Shown here: positions 1 through 8,900 of the stretch, one piece after another
How the letters are laid out: the number at the start of each line of letters is the position of its first letter
Position numbering within the stretch: position 1 is the first letter of the stretch
Source of the DNA: Chromatiales bacterium
Lineage (GTDB): Bacteria > Pseudomonadota > Gammaproteobacteria > Steroidobacterales > GCA-2729495
Direction: 5' to 3'
Assembly (NCBI GenBank): GCA_002688175.1
Contig: NZCC01000035.1
Span: 1-52,051, forward strand
Length of the DNA: 52,051 bases
Position numbers and translations under genes: made by a program
The notes under the pieces: generated by a model
What the model was told of the DNA's origin: nothing
Seen by the model: the letters and a program-made list of their open reading frames with translations, nothing else
The model's database searches: none

Positions 1-107
1 ATATCTTGCTTTCTGAGTACTTCGGCTTCTTCATCTGTAGAATCTCCTGTCATTGGAAAATTCTACTTCTAAACGCTGTTATTTTCCGGGGGGATTACCG
101 AATTACG

Positions 108-425
108 ATGCCTAAATTATTTTTTCTAGTTACCGGAGCTTTCTTATTCCTTTCCTCTCAGCCACTTTGGGCCGATGATGAAGAAGATATGGCCGAGATG
201 CAGCGACAGCTTAATGCTGATGTTATGGCCCAGCCTTTCGATGCTGCTGACGTTGCCCGTGTTGACGCCTATATTGAGCAGGCGATGAAAGATGACCTCA
301 AACCAGTGACCAAAGCACCTGATTATTGGCGACCTGGATATACCTGCCGTGATATGCGCCGTTACACTTATCGTGCTTATCGAGACTGCCGTTATCACTA
401 TCGTTACTATGGACGCTATTGGTGA
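108..425 (+). CDS. Small secreted Tyr/Arg-rich protein, unknown function
   Basis: I do not recognise a named family. The ATG at 108 is chosen because it follows a G-rich stretch (86-94) and begins a clear signal peptide (hydrophobic core LFFLVTGAFLFLSS, likely cleavage after LWA). The mature part starts with an acidic segment (DDEEDMAEM) followed by a helical region. It ends in a striking basic, aromatic tail: the last 25 or so residues are almost all Tyr, Arg, Cys, His and Trp, closing with YYGRYW and containing two Cys. An export role to periplasm or surface is inferred from the signal peptide. The gene lies upstream of a sigma-like gene in the same AT-rich stretch and may belong to that module. 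Length is 105 residues. Confidence 0.6.
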   Translation: MPKLFFLVTGAFLFLSSQPLWADDEEDMAEMQRQLNADVMAQPFDAADVARVDAYIEQAMKDDLKPVTKAPDYWRPGYTCRDMRRYTYRAYRDCRYHYRYYGRYW

Positions 426-500
426 GTCAATATTAGGTGGCCCTATCAGGCAATTAAATTAAGTTAGTATCCTATTAGATTATTAAAAATAATAATGTTG

Positions 501-529
501 TTGAATTGACTTCAATTTCAAAATATAAG
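501..529 (+). promoter_or_regulatory. Probable sigma-70 promoter for the sigma-like gene
   Basis: A -35 box TTGAAT (501-506) and a -10 box TATAAG (524-529) are separated by 17 bp. The stretch just upstream (about 455-500) is almost pure A/T and could act as an UP element. Transcription would start near 536, so the large hairpin at 546-594 would lie in the 5' leader. This is a consensus match by eye only. Confidence 0.5.
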
Positions 530-545
530 TCTTTCGAAGTCTTTG

Positions 546-594
546 CTGCCATCAATTGTTACAGAGATTTTGTCTCCGTAACAATTGATGGCAG
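546..594 (+). repeat. 22-bp inverted repeat (leader hairpin) before the sigma-like gene
   Basis: Arms 546-567 and 573-594 are complementary over 22 bp with a single A-C mismatch (563/577) and a 5-base loop. No T-run follows, so it is not a typical terminator. The octamer GTTACGGA recurs at 599-606, overlapping the likely ribosome binding site, and is complementary to TCCGTAAC (575-582) in the right arm. The right arm can therefore pair either with the left arm or with the ribosome binding site. Confidence 0.75.
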
Positions 595-613
595 GCCTGT
601 TACGGAATAAGAA

Positions 614-1462
614 ATGAATGATGGGGATTCCTCATTTGACTGGTCCAGTCTGGTACTTGGAGACTGGATTGCACGTCTGGATAGAATGGCTCTCAAACGC
701 TTCGGGGAACAGGTTATTGCCGATGAGGCTGTTAATCACGTTTTGGAAAAATTATCGGCCAACAACTGGTCTGCTCTTGGGGGGTATAAAAATAAATCAA
801 AGCCGATCAATTACCTTAATGTTGTAGCCACTCATCTATTAGAAGAATTTTCCCGGATGAAGTTTGGCCGACCCAGGCCACCCGTCTGGCTAAAGAAAAA
901 TGGCCATCTGTGGGTCAGCATTTGGCGCCAGATATGTCTTGAGCGCCGGGTTGCAGGTCAGGTGGTGTTCAACTGGATAAATGAAGAACGCAGCAAGGAA
1001 TACCTGGAAAACATCGTCCGACTGATAAAAGCGAGGATGCCCTGGTGCGGTGTGAAACGACAAGAAATTCCCTCAAGTTACCTTGAGAAAGACGGTGAAT
1101 CTCCACCCTTTGATGTCGAAGATACCCGATCATTTCAAGAGACGCAGAAAAATGAGGATCTAGAGGAATTGCTGTTGATTATCAGGCTGTTAATCGATCC
1201 AGAATCGGACTTTACCGGCATTACTGAGTCTCAAACCGCGAAGATTAATAATATTGTTACTCAGTTACATAAGGAGTTGGAATTATCAGACAGTGAACTG
1301 TTAATGCTAAAGATGGTATTTATTGAACGAATAAAGCAGGGGCTGGTAGCCAAGGCTTTTGACCTTAAACCCTATCAGCTGAGCAAACGATTGAAAGCTT
1401 TGATGATGAGGCTAAGATCTGGGCTGGGGGCGGTAGGGTTTGATAAAGAACAATTTTTTTAA
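614..1462 (+). CDS. Divergent sigma-70 family-like RNA polymerase sigma factor
   Basis: The 282-residue protein has an N-terminal part resembling sigma region 2 (about residues 30-95, with the basic segment FSRMKFGRPRPPVWLKKNG). Its C-terminal part resembles sigma region 4 (about 225-275, LSDSELLMLKMVF then a helix-turn-helix-like AKAFDLKPYQLSKRLKAL). The two are separated by an unusually long, poorly recognisable linker, which makes it longer than typical ECF factors. It probably directs RNA polymerase to a small gene set. The ATG at 614 follows a weak GGA (604-606). It is followed after 60 bp by a one-TM protein that could be its anti-sigma partner, then by a lipoprotein gene. Expression may be controlled by the leader hairpin at 546-594. 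Base composition is AT-richer than the rest of the window. Family placement is by motif reading only. Confidence 0.6.
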   Translation: MNDGDSSFDWSSLVLGDWIARLDRMALKRFGEQVIADEAVNHVLEKLSANNWSALGGYKNKSKPINYLNVVATHLLEEFSRMKFGRPRPPVWLKKNGHLWVSIWRQICLERRVAGQVVFNWINEERSKEYLENIVRLIKARMPWCGVKRQEIPSSYLEKDGESPPFDVEDTRSFQETQKNEDLEELLLIIRLLIDPESDFTGITESQTAKINNIVTQLHKELELSDSELLMLKMVFIERIKQGLVAKAFDLKPYQLSKRLKALMMRLRSGLGAVGFDKEQFF

Positions 1463-1522
1463 CCGGCGGTTGGCAACAAACTGGCATTTGTCCTTCTTGG
1501 TATTAAAGTAAGGAGATTTTTA

Positions 1523-2461
1523 GTGCCAGACCAACTGTCAGACATCGAATTAAGTGCCATTCTGCTGTTAAGTGCAAATAAGCAACAAAATGCTGCTGCA
1601 GCCAAGGGCATAGGCCATGAGCAATTAATTGCCGTGGCAGCCGGTGATCTGAGCACCGAGGAACGAGAAACGATACTTGCAGCCGTTGCGGCTGACGACA
1701 ATTTGTATCATTTCTGGCTGGGATTACTGGAATTATCGTCGGAGCTTGGGGCGCCGGATACCCAAACTGCCTCAGTCAATAGCAGGCAAAAGCCATCATT
1801 TTTAGAGCGGCTGTCTGAGTGGTTAAATCCTGGCAAATTGGTCTGGTTAGCGGGTCCGGCATTAGCAGCATCACTGGTTATGTTGATGCTGCCTACGGGA
1901 AAGACCCCGTTTGATGCGGATCAGTTATATGACCGTTGGGGACTGGCTATACAGCCCTCATCGGCAGGATCCTACTCGGGTTTTCGCGGTGACGCGTCTG
2001 AGCCGGCAGTGAAGGACACTGAACAACAATGGTTCGAGTGGGGAGTCTATAGCGGATTGAAAAAACTGGGTGACGGCTATGTGATTACCGGGTTGCCTGA
2101 CTATAAATTGCAGAACAGTAAACCTGACAACCCGATACCTTCCGGTGAGTCATTGACAATTACGGGCAAAGTGCTGGTACTGACATATTTTTTCTGTCAA
2201 CAGGATATGGAATTAGCATTTCTTGATGATGTATTAGAAGTTACGGGTTCCTTGGGGAATATTCCTGTGGAGCAAGTTACGGGTTCCCTGGAGAATGTTC
2301 CTGTGGAGCAAGTTGCGGGTTCCTTGGGGAATGTTCCTGCGGAGTGGAGCCTGATATCAAATACATTAGGAGAAAAACTAGATAGGAGCGGGGGTATAGA
2401 AATAGAAATATGTACACGGACAAACACATTGATTAAAAAATTGATTTTTCTAAATGACTAG
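1523..2461 (+). CDS. Single-TM protein, possible anti-sigma partner
   Basis: The GTG start at 1523 is supported by AAGGAGA at 1508-1514. The 312-residue protein has a helical N-terminal domain (about 1-95) with Glu/Ala-rich segments, as in anti-sigma or regulatory cytoplasmic domains. One transmembrane segment follows at about 110-130 (LVWLAGPALAASLVMLMLP), then an extracytoplasmic C-terminal domain. Near the C-terminus are three tandem copies of a 12-residue unit, V(T/A)GSL(G/E)N(I/V)P(V/A)E(Q/W), encoded by a 36-bp repeat. No zinc-finger HxxxCxxC motif was seen. The position right after a sigma-like gene, with the same composition, suggests a membrane-bound regulator of that factor. This is inference from context and topology, not from a recognised family. 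It ends in TAG. Confidence 0.5.
   Translation: MPDQLSDIELSAILLLSANKQQNAAAAKGIGHEQLIAVAAGDLSTEERETILAAVAADDNLYHFWLGLLELSSELGAPDTQTASVNSRQKPSFLERLSEWLNPGKLVWLAGPALAASLVMLMLPTGKTPFDADQLYDRWGLAIQPSSAGSYSGFRGDASEPAVKDTEQQWFEWGVYSGLKKLGDGYVITGLPDYKLQNSKPDNPIPSGESLTITGKVLVLTYFFCQQDMELAFLDDVLEVTGSLGNIPVEQVTGSLENVPVEQVAGSLGNVPAEWSLISNTLGEKLDRSGGIEIEICTRTNTLIKKLIFLND
2240..2347 (+). repeat. Three tandem copies of a 36-bp unit inside a coding region
   Basis: Copies lie at 2240-2275, 2276-2311 and 2312-2347. They are in frame, so each encodes one 12-residue unit, and they differ at only a few bases. A 36-bp period keeps the reading frame when copy number changes. Confidence 0.9.
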
Positions 2462-2488
2462 AACTTAACAATTAATTTAGCGATAAGA

Positions 2489-3214
2489 TTGGTGGCGGCC
2501 CTGACGATATTAAGCTTTCTTGGCGGTTGCGCGGCTACTTCGGTAGCTTTGGGTAAAAAGGATTTACGGGTAGAAACAAAAACCAGTACAGCGATATTTG
2601 TGGACCCGGTAGCAAAGGATAAGCGAACGGTTTACCTGGATGTCAAAAGCGGCGTCATGGAGTTTGATCGCAGAAGCTTCAAAACCTTCGTGAAGGATCA
2701 GTTTATAGCAAATGCCGACTCCGGATATACTGTAGTGGATAATCCAGACACCGCTCAGTTCCATATGCAGGTGTATGTGCTTAATCTGGAAGAAGCGGCT
2801 CCCACTGCCGCAGAAGCCGCACTGAATACCGGCTATGTCGGATCGATCGGTGCAGGTGCTGTAGCCGGTGGAGTAATGACCAATAGTTATAAAGGGGCTG
2901 CTGCCGGTGGCCTGCTGGGTGGTGCTGCAGAATTGATTGCTGGCTCTCTGGTCCATGATGTGACGTTTATGCTGGTTTGTGATGTGAAAATCTCAGAGAA
3001 AACCCGAAAAGGGGTGATCGTTCGCAAAGATACCCAGATAAGCGGCAAGGATTCCGATGCCGGGTCCAGCAAGCAGCGTGTATCAGAGGTCAGTAACAGA
3101 AAGGAATACCAAACTCGCATCGTGACTACTGCGAATAAAGCAAATTTAAAATTACCGGATGCGCAAGACCTGATGTTTCAAAAGACCGCCTATGCGATGG
3201 CCGGTTTTTTCTAA
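2489..3214 (+). CDS. TraT-like complement-resistance outer membrane lipoprotein
   Basis: The predicted protein opens with a short hydrophobic segment ending in a lipobox (FLGGC), so it should be lipid-anchored at Cys 14. The body matches the TraT family: a VETKTSTAIFVDP-like start, a glycine/alanine-rich hydrophobic hairpin (about 110-155), and a C-terminal segment YQTRIVTTANKANLKL close to that of plasmid TraT. TraT is known as a surface-exclusion and serum-resistance lipoprotein. Chromosomal relatives are of uncertain role. Start choice is uncertain: TTG at 2489 and GTG at 2492 are both in frame, neither has a strong ribosome binding site, and the signal sequence is short. It follows the preceding gene by about 27 bp and is probably co-transcribed, perhaps as a target of the sigma-like factor. 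Confidence 0.75.
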   Translation: MVAALTILSFLGGCAATSVALGKKDLRVETKTSTAIFVDPVAKDKRTVYLDVKSGVMEFDRRSFKTFVKDQFIANADSGYTVVDNPDTAQFHMQVYVLNLEEAAPTAAEAALNTGYVGSIGAGAVAGGVMTNSYKGAAAGGLLGGAAELIAGSLVHDVTFMLVCDVKISEKTRKGVIVRKDTQISGKDSDAGSSKQRVSEVSNRKEYQTRIVTTANKANLKLPDAQDLMFQKTAYAMAGFF

Positions 3215-3247
3215 TCACCCGGCTGAAACAACTGAAAGCGGGAAAAT

Positions 3248-3294
3248 CCTGACAGCACGCCGCCGCAATACAAGCGAACGGCGTGTCTGTCAGG
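3248..3294. repeat. Large imperfect inverted repeat downstream of the TraT-like gene
   Basis: CCTGACAG plus CACGCCG (3248-3262) pairs with CGGCGTG, a bulged T, then CTGTCAGG (3279-3294). This gives a 15-bp stem with one bulge and a 16-base loop. It has no T-run on either side. It may slow or end transcription of the module, or be a dispersed palindromic element. The region 3215-3480 holds no gene. Confidence 0.7.
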
Positions 3295-3480
3295 TATATA
3301 TTCCAGTGTTGGACAGTTTTTCTCTGCCTTCTGCACAAAACATCTGGCGCACAACTCAGCTATCCTTGCCTGTATAAATACCGCCTGAAAAGCAATATCC
3401 AGGTTCACAATAGCGCTGTATAAACCTGCAGCCGAACCCTTTTATGGCTCTTTATTTACTACACACAGGAAATCAGACCG

Positions 3481-4584
3481 ATGTATTTTAATTTCTGGTA
3501 TCCAATCTGTCTTGGCGAAGATCTCACGCAAGATGTGCCGCTGCGCGCAGAGCTGCTCGGCGTGCGGCTCGTGGCTTTTCGTGATTCGAACAACACCGCG
3601 CACGTTCTCAGTGATGTCTGCATTCATCGCGGCGGTTCGCTGAGTAAAGGCAAAGTCGACAGTGATTGCGTCGTCTGCCCATACCACGGCTGGCAATTTG
3701 ACGGCAGTGGACGGTGCGTGAGCATCCCGTCAGTAGAGGGAAAAAAACCACCCGCCCGCGCCAAAATCGACAGTTACCCGGTTTACGAGCGCTACGGCAT
3801 TATTTTCGCTTTTCTCGGCGACCTGCCGGAAGCGGAGCGCCCGCCGGTACCATTGATAGAAGAAGATGGTATGGACGGTTGGGAGCTCAGCACACCGATT
3901 GTTTTTGAGGTCGGTGCATACTTCGAACGCTCGGTCGAAAACGGGCTGGATCCGATTCACAATGAGTTCGTCCATCCGGCTCAGGGGGCGCCGACCGTCG
4001 AGGACAGCAGCATCAATGTAGAAGACCATGAGTGGGGCAGTAGTTTCGAAATCGCTTTCGGTGGTTACAAGCAGGCCGATAAACGACAAAAAGTTGCGCT
4101 TACCAGTGACACCGAAACGGAAGGGTTGCGGGCCGGTTCATGGCATATTGGCCCGAATACGCTGATAACCGGCATTCATCTGCCGGAAAACAACAGTTTC
4201 GTACAGTATTTCTTCGAAGCACCGCTTAGCGACAGGCGAACCAAAATCTTTTTCGTGCCGACACGAAATAATAACCTCGGCGCCGAGAACAATGAGTGGA
4301 TTAACGCCACGTATATGAATGTTGCGGACGAAGACATTGCGATCATCGAAGAACTCTGGCCTATCGGCACACCTGACAACCTGACGAAGGAGTTGCTGGC
4401 GCCCGGCGATGCTGCGGTCGTCAAATACCGCGAGTTCCTGAAGACCTGGGAGAACAATGGCTGGCGAATAGACTGGTCAAACATGCAAAACGCACAAACC
4501 AACGTGGCATTCGCAATCCCGTCACCAGCCCGCCGCGAATCCGGCAACTGGATTCTCGATACCGTCCCGGTTTACACAGACTAA
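3481..4584 (+). CDS. Rieske non-heme iron oxygenase, alpha-subunit type
   Basis: The protein (367 residues) is an aromatic ring-hydroxylating oxygenase-like enzyme. The N-terminal Rieske [2Fe-2S] domain shows C47-x-H49 and C66-x2-H69 (CIHRGG and CPYHGW). The catalytic domain carries the mononuclear iron motif with D157, H160 and H165 in NGLDPIHNEFVH. Family members transfer electrons from a reductase to the iron centre, to hydroxylate or demethylate aromatic or other ring substrates. The substrate cannot be read from sequence. The ATG at 3481 follows CAGGAAA. No reductase or ferredoxin gene is adjacent, so partners must be encoded elsewhere. The 278 bp that follow (4585-4862) contain no convincing gene. 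Confidence 0.9.
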   Translation: MYFNFWYPICLGEDLTQDVPLRAELLGVRLVAFRDSNNTAHVLSDVCIHRGGSLSKGKVDSDCVVCPYHGWQFDGSGRCVSIPSVEGKKPPARAKIDSYPVYERYGIIFAFLGDLPEAERPPVPLIEEDGMDGWELSTPIVFEVGAYFERSVENGLDPIHNEFVHPAQGAPTVEDSSINVEDHEWGSSFEIAFGGYKQADKRQKVALTSDTETEGLRAGSWHIGPNTLITGIHLPENNSFVQYFFEAPLSDRRTKIFFVPTRNNNLGAENNEWINATYMNVADEDIAIIEELWPIGTPDNLTKELLAPGDAAVVKYREFLKTWENNGWRIDWSNMQNAQTNVAFAIPSPARRESGNWILDTVPVYTD

Positions 4585-4862
4585 TTGGATTCATGCATCA
4601 ATTCTCCTCCAGAAGTCCGCATGGGCAGGAGGCCAGAGTTTTCCGTCAGGCCACACGACCACATGGATGCGTGAGGCTGTGCATCACAGGTAGCCGATGC
4701 CAGGAACAGGTCACAATCTGCTGGCTTTTTATGGCAGGTCCTGACGAATCGAATTGGTTCTTCCTCTGCCGCCATGCAGTGGATTGAACTGAATCAATGC
4801 TATAACCAGCTGCCAATTTGCCGGTAGACTGCAGCGTATAACGAATACCAAGAATTATTCAT

Positions 4863-5933
4863 ATGCTGCCAACCCCGCCCCCAAGAGCCCTCCGCCAGCT
4901 ATTGTTGGCTGTATGCGCGTTACTGTTCACGAGCACCGACGCCCCGGCCCAGGGTCGCGTTATTCGCGTCACGACGACCGAAATCAATCGCATGAATGTC
5001 GAGCAAATCGAAACGGCTGTCGGCATCATCCAGAGCCGCCGCTCACCGCAGGTGGCCGCGCAGGTCGCCGGTGAAGTAGTCGCCGTACTTGTTGATGAAG
5101 GCCAGGGCGTCGAAGCGGGTGAAGTATTGGCACGTATCGACAGCGAACAGTATCGATTAGCTAAAAAAGCCAGTCAGGCTGAAATGCGTCGACTGGAAGC
5201 GCTGCTGGCACAAAAAAAACGAGAATTTGAACGCTCTCAACAACTGTTTGCAAACAAACTGATTGCCCAGGATCTGCTTGAGAATGTCGAAGGAGACCTG
5301 GCGGCATTGACCGAACAACTCTCCGGGGCAAATACCCAGGTGGCTGATAGCCAGCGTCGACTGGCCGAGACGGAGCTGGTCGCACCGGTGCGTGCCGAGA
5401 TTGGCTTACGCCAGATTGATGTCGGCGATTATCTGCAGACCGGTACAATCGCCTTTGACCTGATCGATGTTGAAAACCTGCGTGCACGGCTGCCGTTTCC
5501 TGAATACCGCGCGCCGTTCCTGCGGCCTGGCCTGAGTGTACGGCTCAGTTCACCTGCTTCTGCCGGTGCTCCGGTTGTGGCAAAGATTACCGATATCCGG
5601 CCGAGCATCAATCCGGCAAATCGTTCGGTTGCGGTCATTATCGACTTCATCAACCCCGGTAACTGGCGACCTGGTGCCAGCGTGCGTGCTGAAGTTGTCG
5701 TCGAGACGCGTGAGGAGGTTATCATGGTGCCGCAGGTATCCATCGTACGCCGCCCGGCAGGTGATGTTGTCTATGTACTCAATGGTAAAACCGTCACTGA
5801 ACAACAGATCGAACGCGGGCAACGCAGCGGCAGGTTTGTAGAAATTCGCAGCGGCCTGAATGGCAGCGAAATTGTCATCGTCGACGGTGCCGGTTTTCTA
5901 ACCGGTGGCAGCGAAGTATCAGTCATCGAGTAA
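4863..5933 (+). CDS. RND efflux periplasmic adaptor (membrane fusion protein)
   Basis: A 356-residue HlyD/AcrA-type adaptor. It has a signal peptide (residues 1-30, ending TDAPAQ) and the first lipoyl-like half (about 60-95, with VLVDEGQGVEAGEVLARID). An alpha-helical hairpin rich in Gln, Glu and Arg follows (about 97-170), then the second lipoyl half (about 172-205, ELVAPVRAEIG) and beta-barrel and membrane-proximal domains to the end. It links an inner-membrane RND pump to an outer-membrane channel. Only 4 bp separate it from the RND pump gene, so the two form an operon. No TolC-like outer-membrane gene follows. The ribosome binding site is weak. No lipobox Cys is seen, so it is probably not lipid-anchored. 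Confidence 0.92.
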   Translation: MLPTPPPRALRQLLLAVCALLFTSTDAPAQGRVIRVTTTEINRMNVEQIETAVGIIQSRRSPQVAAQVAGEVVAVLVDEGQGVEAGEVLARIDSEQYRLAKKASQAEMRRLEALLAQKKREFERSQQLFANKLIAQDLLENVEGDLAALTEQLSGANTQVADSQRRLAETELVAPVRAEIGLRQIDVGDYLQTGTIAFDLIDVENLRARLPFPEYRAPFLRPGLSVRLSSPASAGAPVVAKITDIRPSINPANRSVAVIIDFINPGNWRPGASVRAEVVVETREEVIMVPQVSIVRRPAGDVVYVLNGKTVTEQQIERGQRSGRFVEIRSGLNGSEIVIVDGAGFLTGGSEVSVIE

Positions 5934-5937
5934 CGCC

Positions 5938-8900
5938 ATGAGCCTCGCGTCGATCTCAGTCAAACGTTACGTGTTCGCCGCAATGTTGAATCTTGCGATA
6001 GTATTGTTCGGTATCGTTGCTTATCAGGACATCGGCGTCGAACGTGTGCCTAACATAGATTTTGCCAAAATCCAGATTACGACCCGATTGCTCGGAGCGA
6101 ATCCAGAGAACATCGATGTCAGCATCACTAATGTCCTTGAAGGTGCCGTAGCAAGTATCCCGGCGATAGATGAGCTGGTATCAACCTCATCACCCGGCCA
6201 ATCCGTCATCACACCGTCATTTGACCTTGGCAAGGACATCGATATTGCCTTTAACGAGGTACAGGCCAAGGTAAGTGAGGTGTTGCGGCTATTGCCGGAT
6301 CAGGCTGATCCTCCGATCATCACAAAAACAGAGACCAGTGCATTTCCGGTGTTCTGGTTAACCATCATCGGCAACCGGACGCTGCAACAACTGAACCAGA
6401 TCGCACGCGGCGTCAAGAAAAAACTCGAAACAGTCGACGGTGTCGGCAGCATCATCGTCGGTGGACTGCGACCACGCACGATTCGAATCAACCTGGATCT
6501 GGACCAGCTGACTGCATTTGGTATCACGGTGCAGGATATCATCGCGGCATTTCGCAATGAACACATCCAACTCCCTGGAGGCTATCTCGTCGATGCCGAA
6601 CGCGAGGAATTGCTGAAGCTCGATCTTGAGTACCATCATCCGGAAGATCTGGAGGGCCTGATTCTCGGCTATCGGGACGGCGGCACAATCTACCTGCGTG
6701 ATGTCGCTGTAATCGAGGATGGACTCTCCGACAACCGGACTTTCGGTCGCTTTAACACGGAGCCGGGTATCGGCCTCGGCATTGTCAAAATAGCTGGCCG
6801 CAACACGGTCGAGATCAGCCGTGAGATCAAACGACGCCTGAATGAAGATGTAATTCCGCAATTACCCCCGGGCGTTCAGTTGTTTGTATCCAACGATGAC
6901 AGCGAGTACATCCTCCAGCTTATTGCATCGATGGAAGAACATCTGTTCGCAGGCGCTATCTTTGCCGCACTCGTCGTATGGTTCTTCCTGCGCAGTGTCC
7001 GCGCGACATTGATCGTCTCAGCAGCTATCCCGGTATCGCTGCTCGGCGCCGTTCTCGTCATGTATTTCCTTGACTACACGCTGAATGTTGTAACGATGCT
7101 CGCCTTGCTGATATTGATTGGCGTTGTGGTCGATGATGCAATTGTTGTACTGGAAAATATTCAGCGGCGCCTTGAAGCCGGTGAAAAAAGCCGGGTCAAT
7201 GCATCGATTGAGGGCACCAACCAGGTCCTGCTGGCCATCGTGGCATCTACACTGACACTTGCAGCAATTTTTACCGTGGTGCTGTTCATGGACGGCATCC
7301 CGGGCAAGCTGTTCAGGGCATTCGGTGTTGTTGTCGCTTGTGGCGTACTCGTATCGTTATTCGTTTCGATTACGCTGACACCGATGCTTTGTTCGCGCTA
7401 CGTTAAGGTCGAGCATCATGGCGGACCTGTTTACACGGGCATCACACGCACCTTAAACGGCCTTGATCATCAGTATCGCGCAATCATCGCGTGGACCCTC
7501 GGCCACCGATGGAAAGTACTGCTTGCGGCACTGCTGATCGTTCTGCTGACACCCGTGTTTTTCTTTGGGCTCGGCGGCGAGTTCTTCCCACCTGAAGACG
7601 AGGGCAGTTTTCAGGTCATCGTCAAGACACCGCTCGGCTCAAGCCTTGCGTACGGCAGCCATCGAATGGCTGAAGTCGAGAAAACACTACTGTCCTTTGA
7701 CGATGTCGCCACGGCGTATGCAACGATGGGTCGTGGCCGGTCATCACAGGTCACCGAAGGAACGATCTATGCCAGTATGGTGCCATCCGAACAGCGCCAG
7801 TTGAAACAGTACGAACTGATGCCATTATTACGCGAGAAACTTGAAAAGCTACCGGGTGTGCGGGCATTCCCGTCGGCATTTACTTTCACAGGTTCAGCAC
7901 GTGGCGAGGCGTTGAACTTTGCGCTGACAGGTCCCGATCTCGAGAGCGTCGCACGATTATCGCGTGAGTTGCTCGATCGCTTGTCGACAGACCCGGAGAT
8001 GGGAAATTTTGATCTCGATCTGAATCTTGATTTACCGCAAACACGACTTACGGTTGATCGTGAGCTTGCTGCCGAGTTCGGACTGTCGACCCTAAGCATT
8101 GCCGAGGCTGCCAACGTGTTGGCCGGGGGCCTCAATGTTGCAAAATTCAGTGACGAGCCGGGTGACGGTGAACGCTATGATATTCGTCTCAAGGCAGCTG
8201 GTGACTTCAACCTGGCAGATATGAGCAAGATCTATCTGCGCACTCCGAATCGGGCACTCGTGCGTCTCGATTCCGTTGCAGCATTCAAGCAGAATCTTGG
8301 TCCGGCCGTTATTTCACGGCTCGACCGGCAATATGCCGCTTATTTTTACAGCGACCCGACGATATCGCTCGGCGATGCGATCAAACGCCTGAATTCCGTC
8401 GCAGCTGATGTACTGCCGCCGGGCTATTCATTGCAGATGCTCGGCCGCGCCAAACAACTCGGCAACACATCAAATTCACTCGGTTTCGCTTTCCTGCTCT
8501 CTCTCGTGCTCGTTTACATGGTGCTGGCAAGCCAGTTTAATTCATATTCGCAACCGCTGATTATCATGGTGGCTCAACCGCTCGCGGTTATCGGTGGAAT
8601 CGCAGCGCTCAACCTCTTTGACCATACACTCAATGTTTTCTCGATGACCGGCCTGGTACTGCTGATCGGCCTTGTCGCAAAGAATTCGATCTTACTTGTC
8701 GATCGTACCAATCAATTGCGCGACGAGGGTATGGCGATCGACGAAGCTCTGCTGGAGGCCTGCCCGATGCGGTTGCGTCCTATCCTGATGACATCGTTCA
8801 CAATTATTTTCGCGATGATGGTACCGGCACTCGGACTCGGTGCCGGCGTTGAGCTCTCGGCACCTATGGCAGTAGCCGTTGTTGGAGGCATGGTGACATC

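Noticed and set aside
546..594. The large inverted repeat as a terminator of the small secreted gene
   Set aside because: There is no T-run on the plus strand, and a good promoter for the next gene precedes it.
5905..5937. RND pump start at 5905
   Set aside because: It would overlap the adaptor gene and add residues unlike RND proteins. ATG 5938 fits the family.
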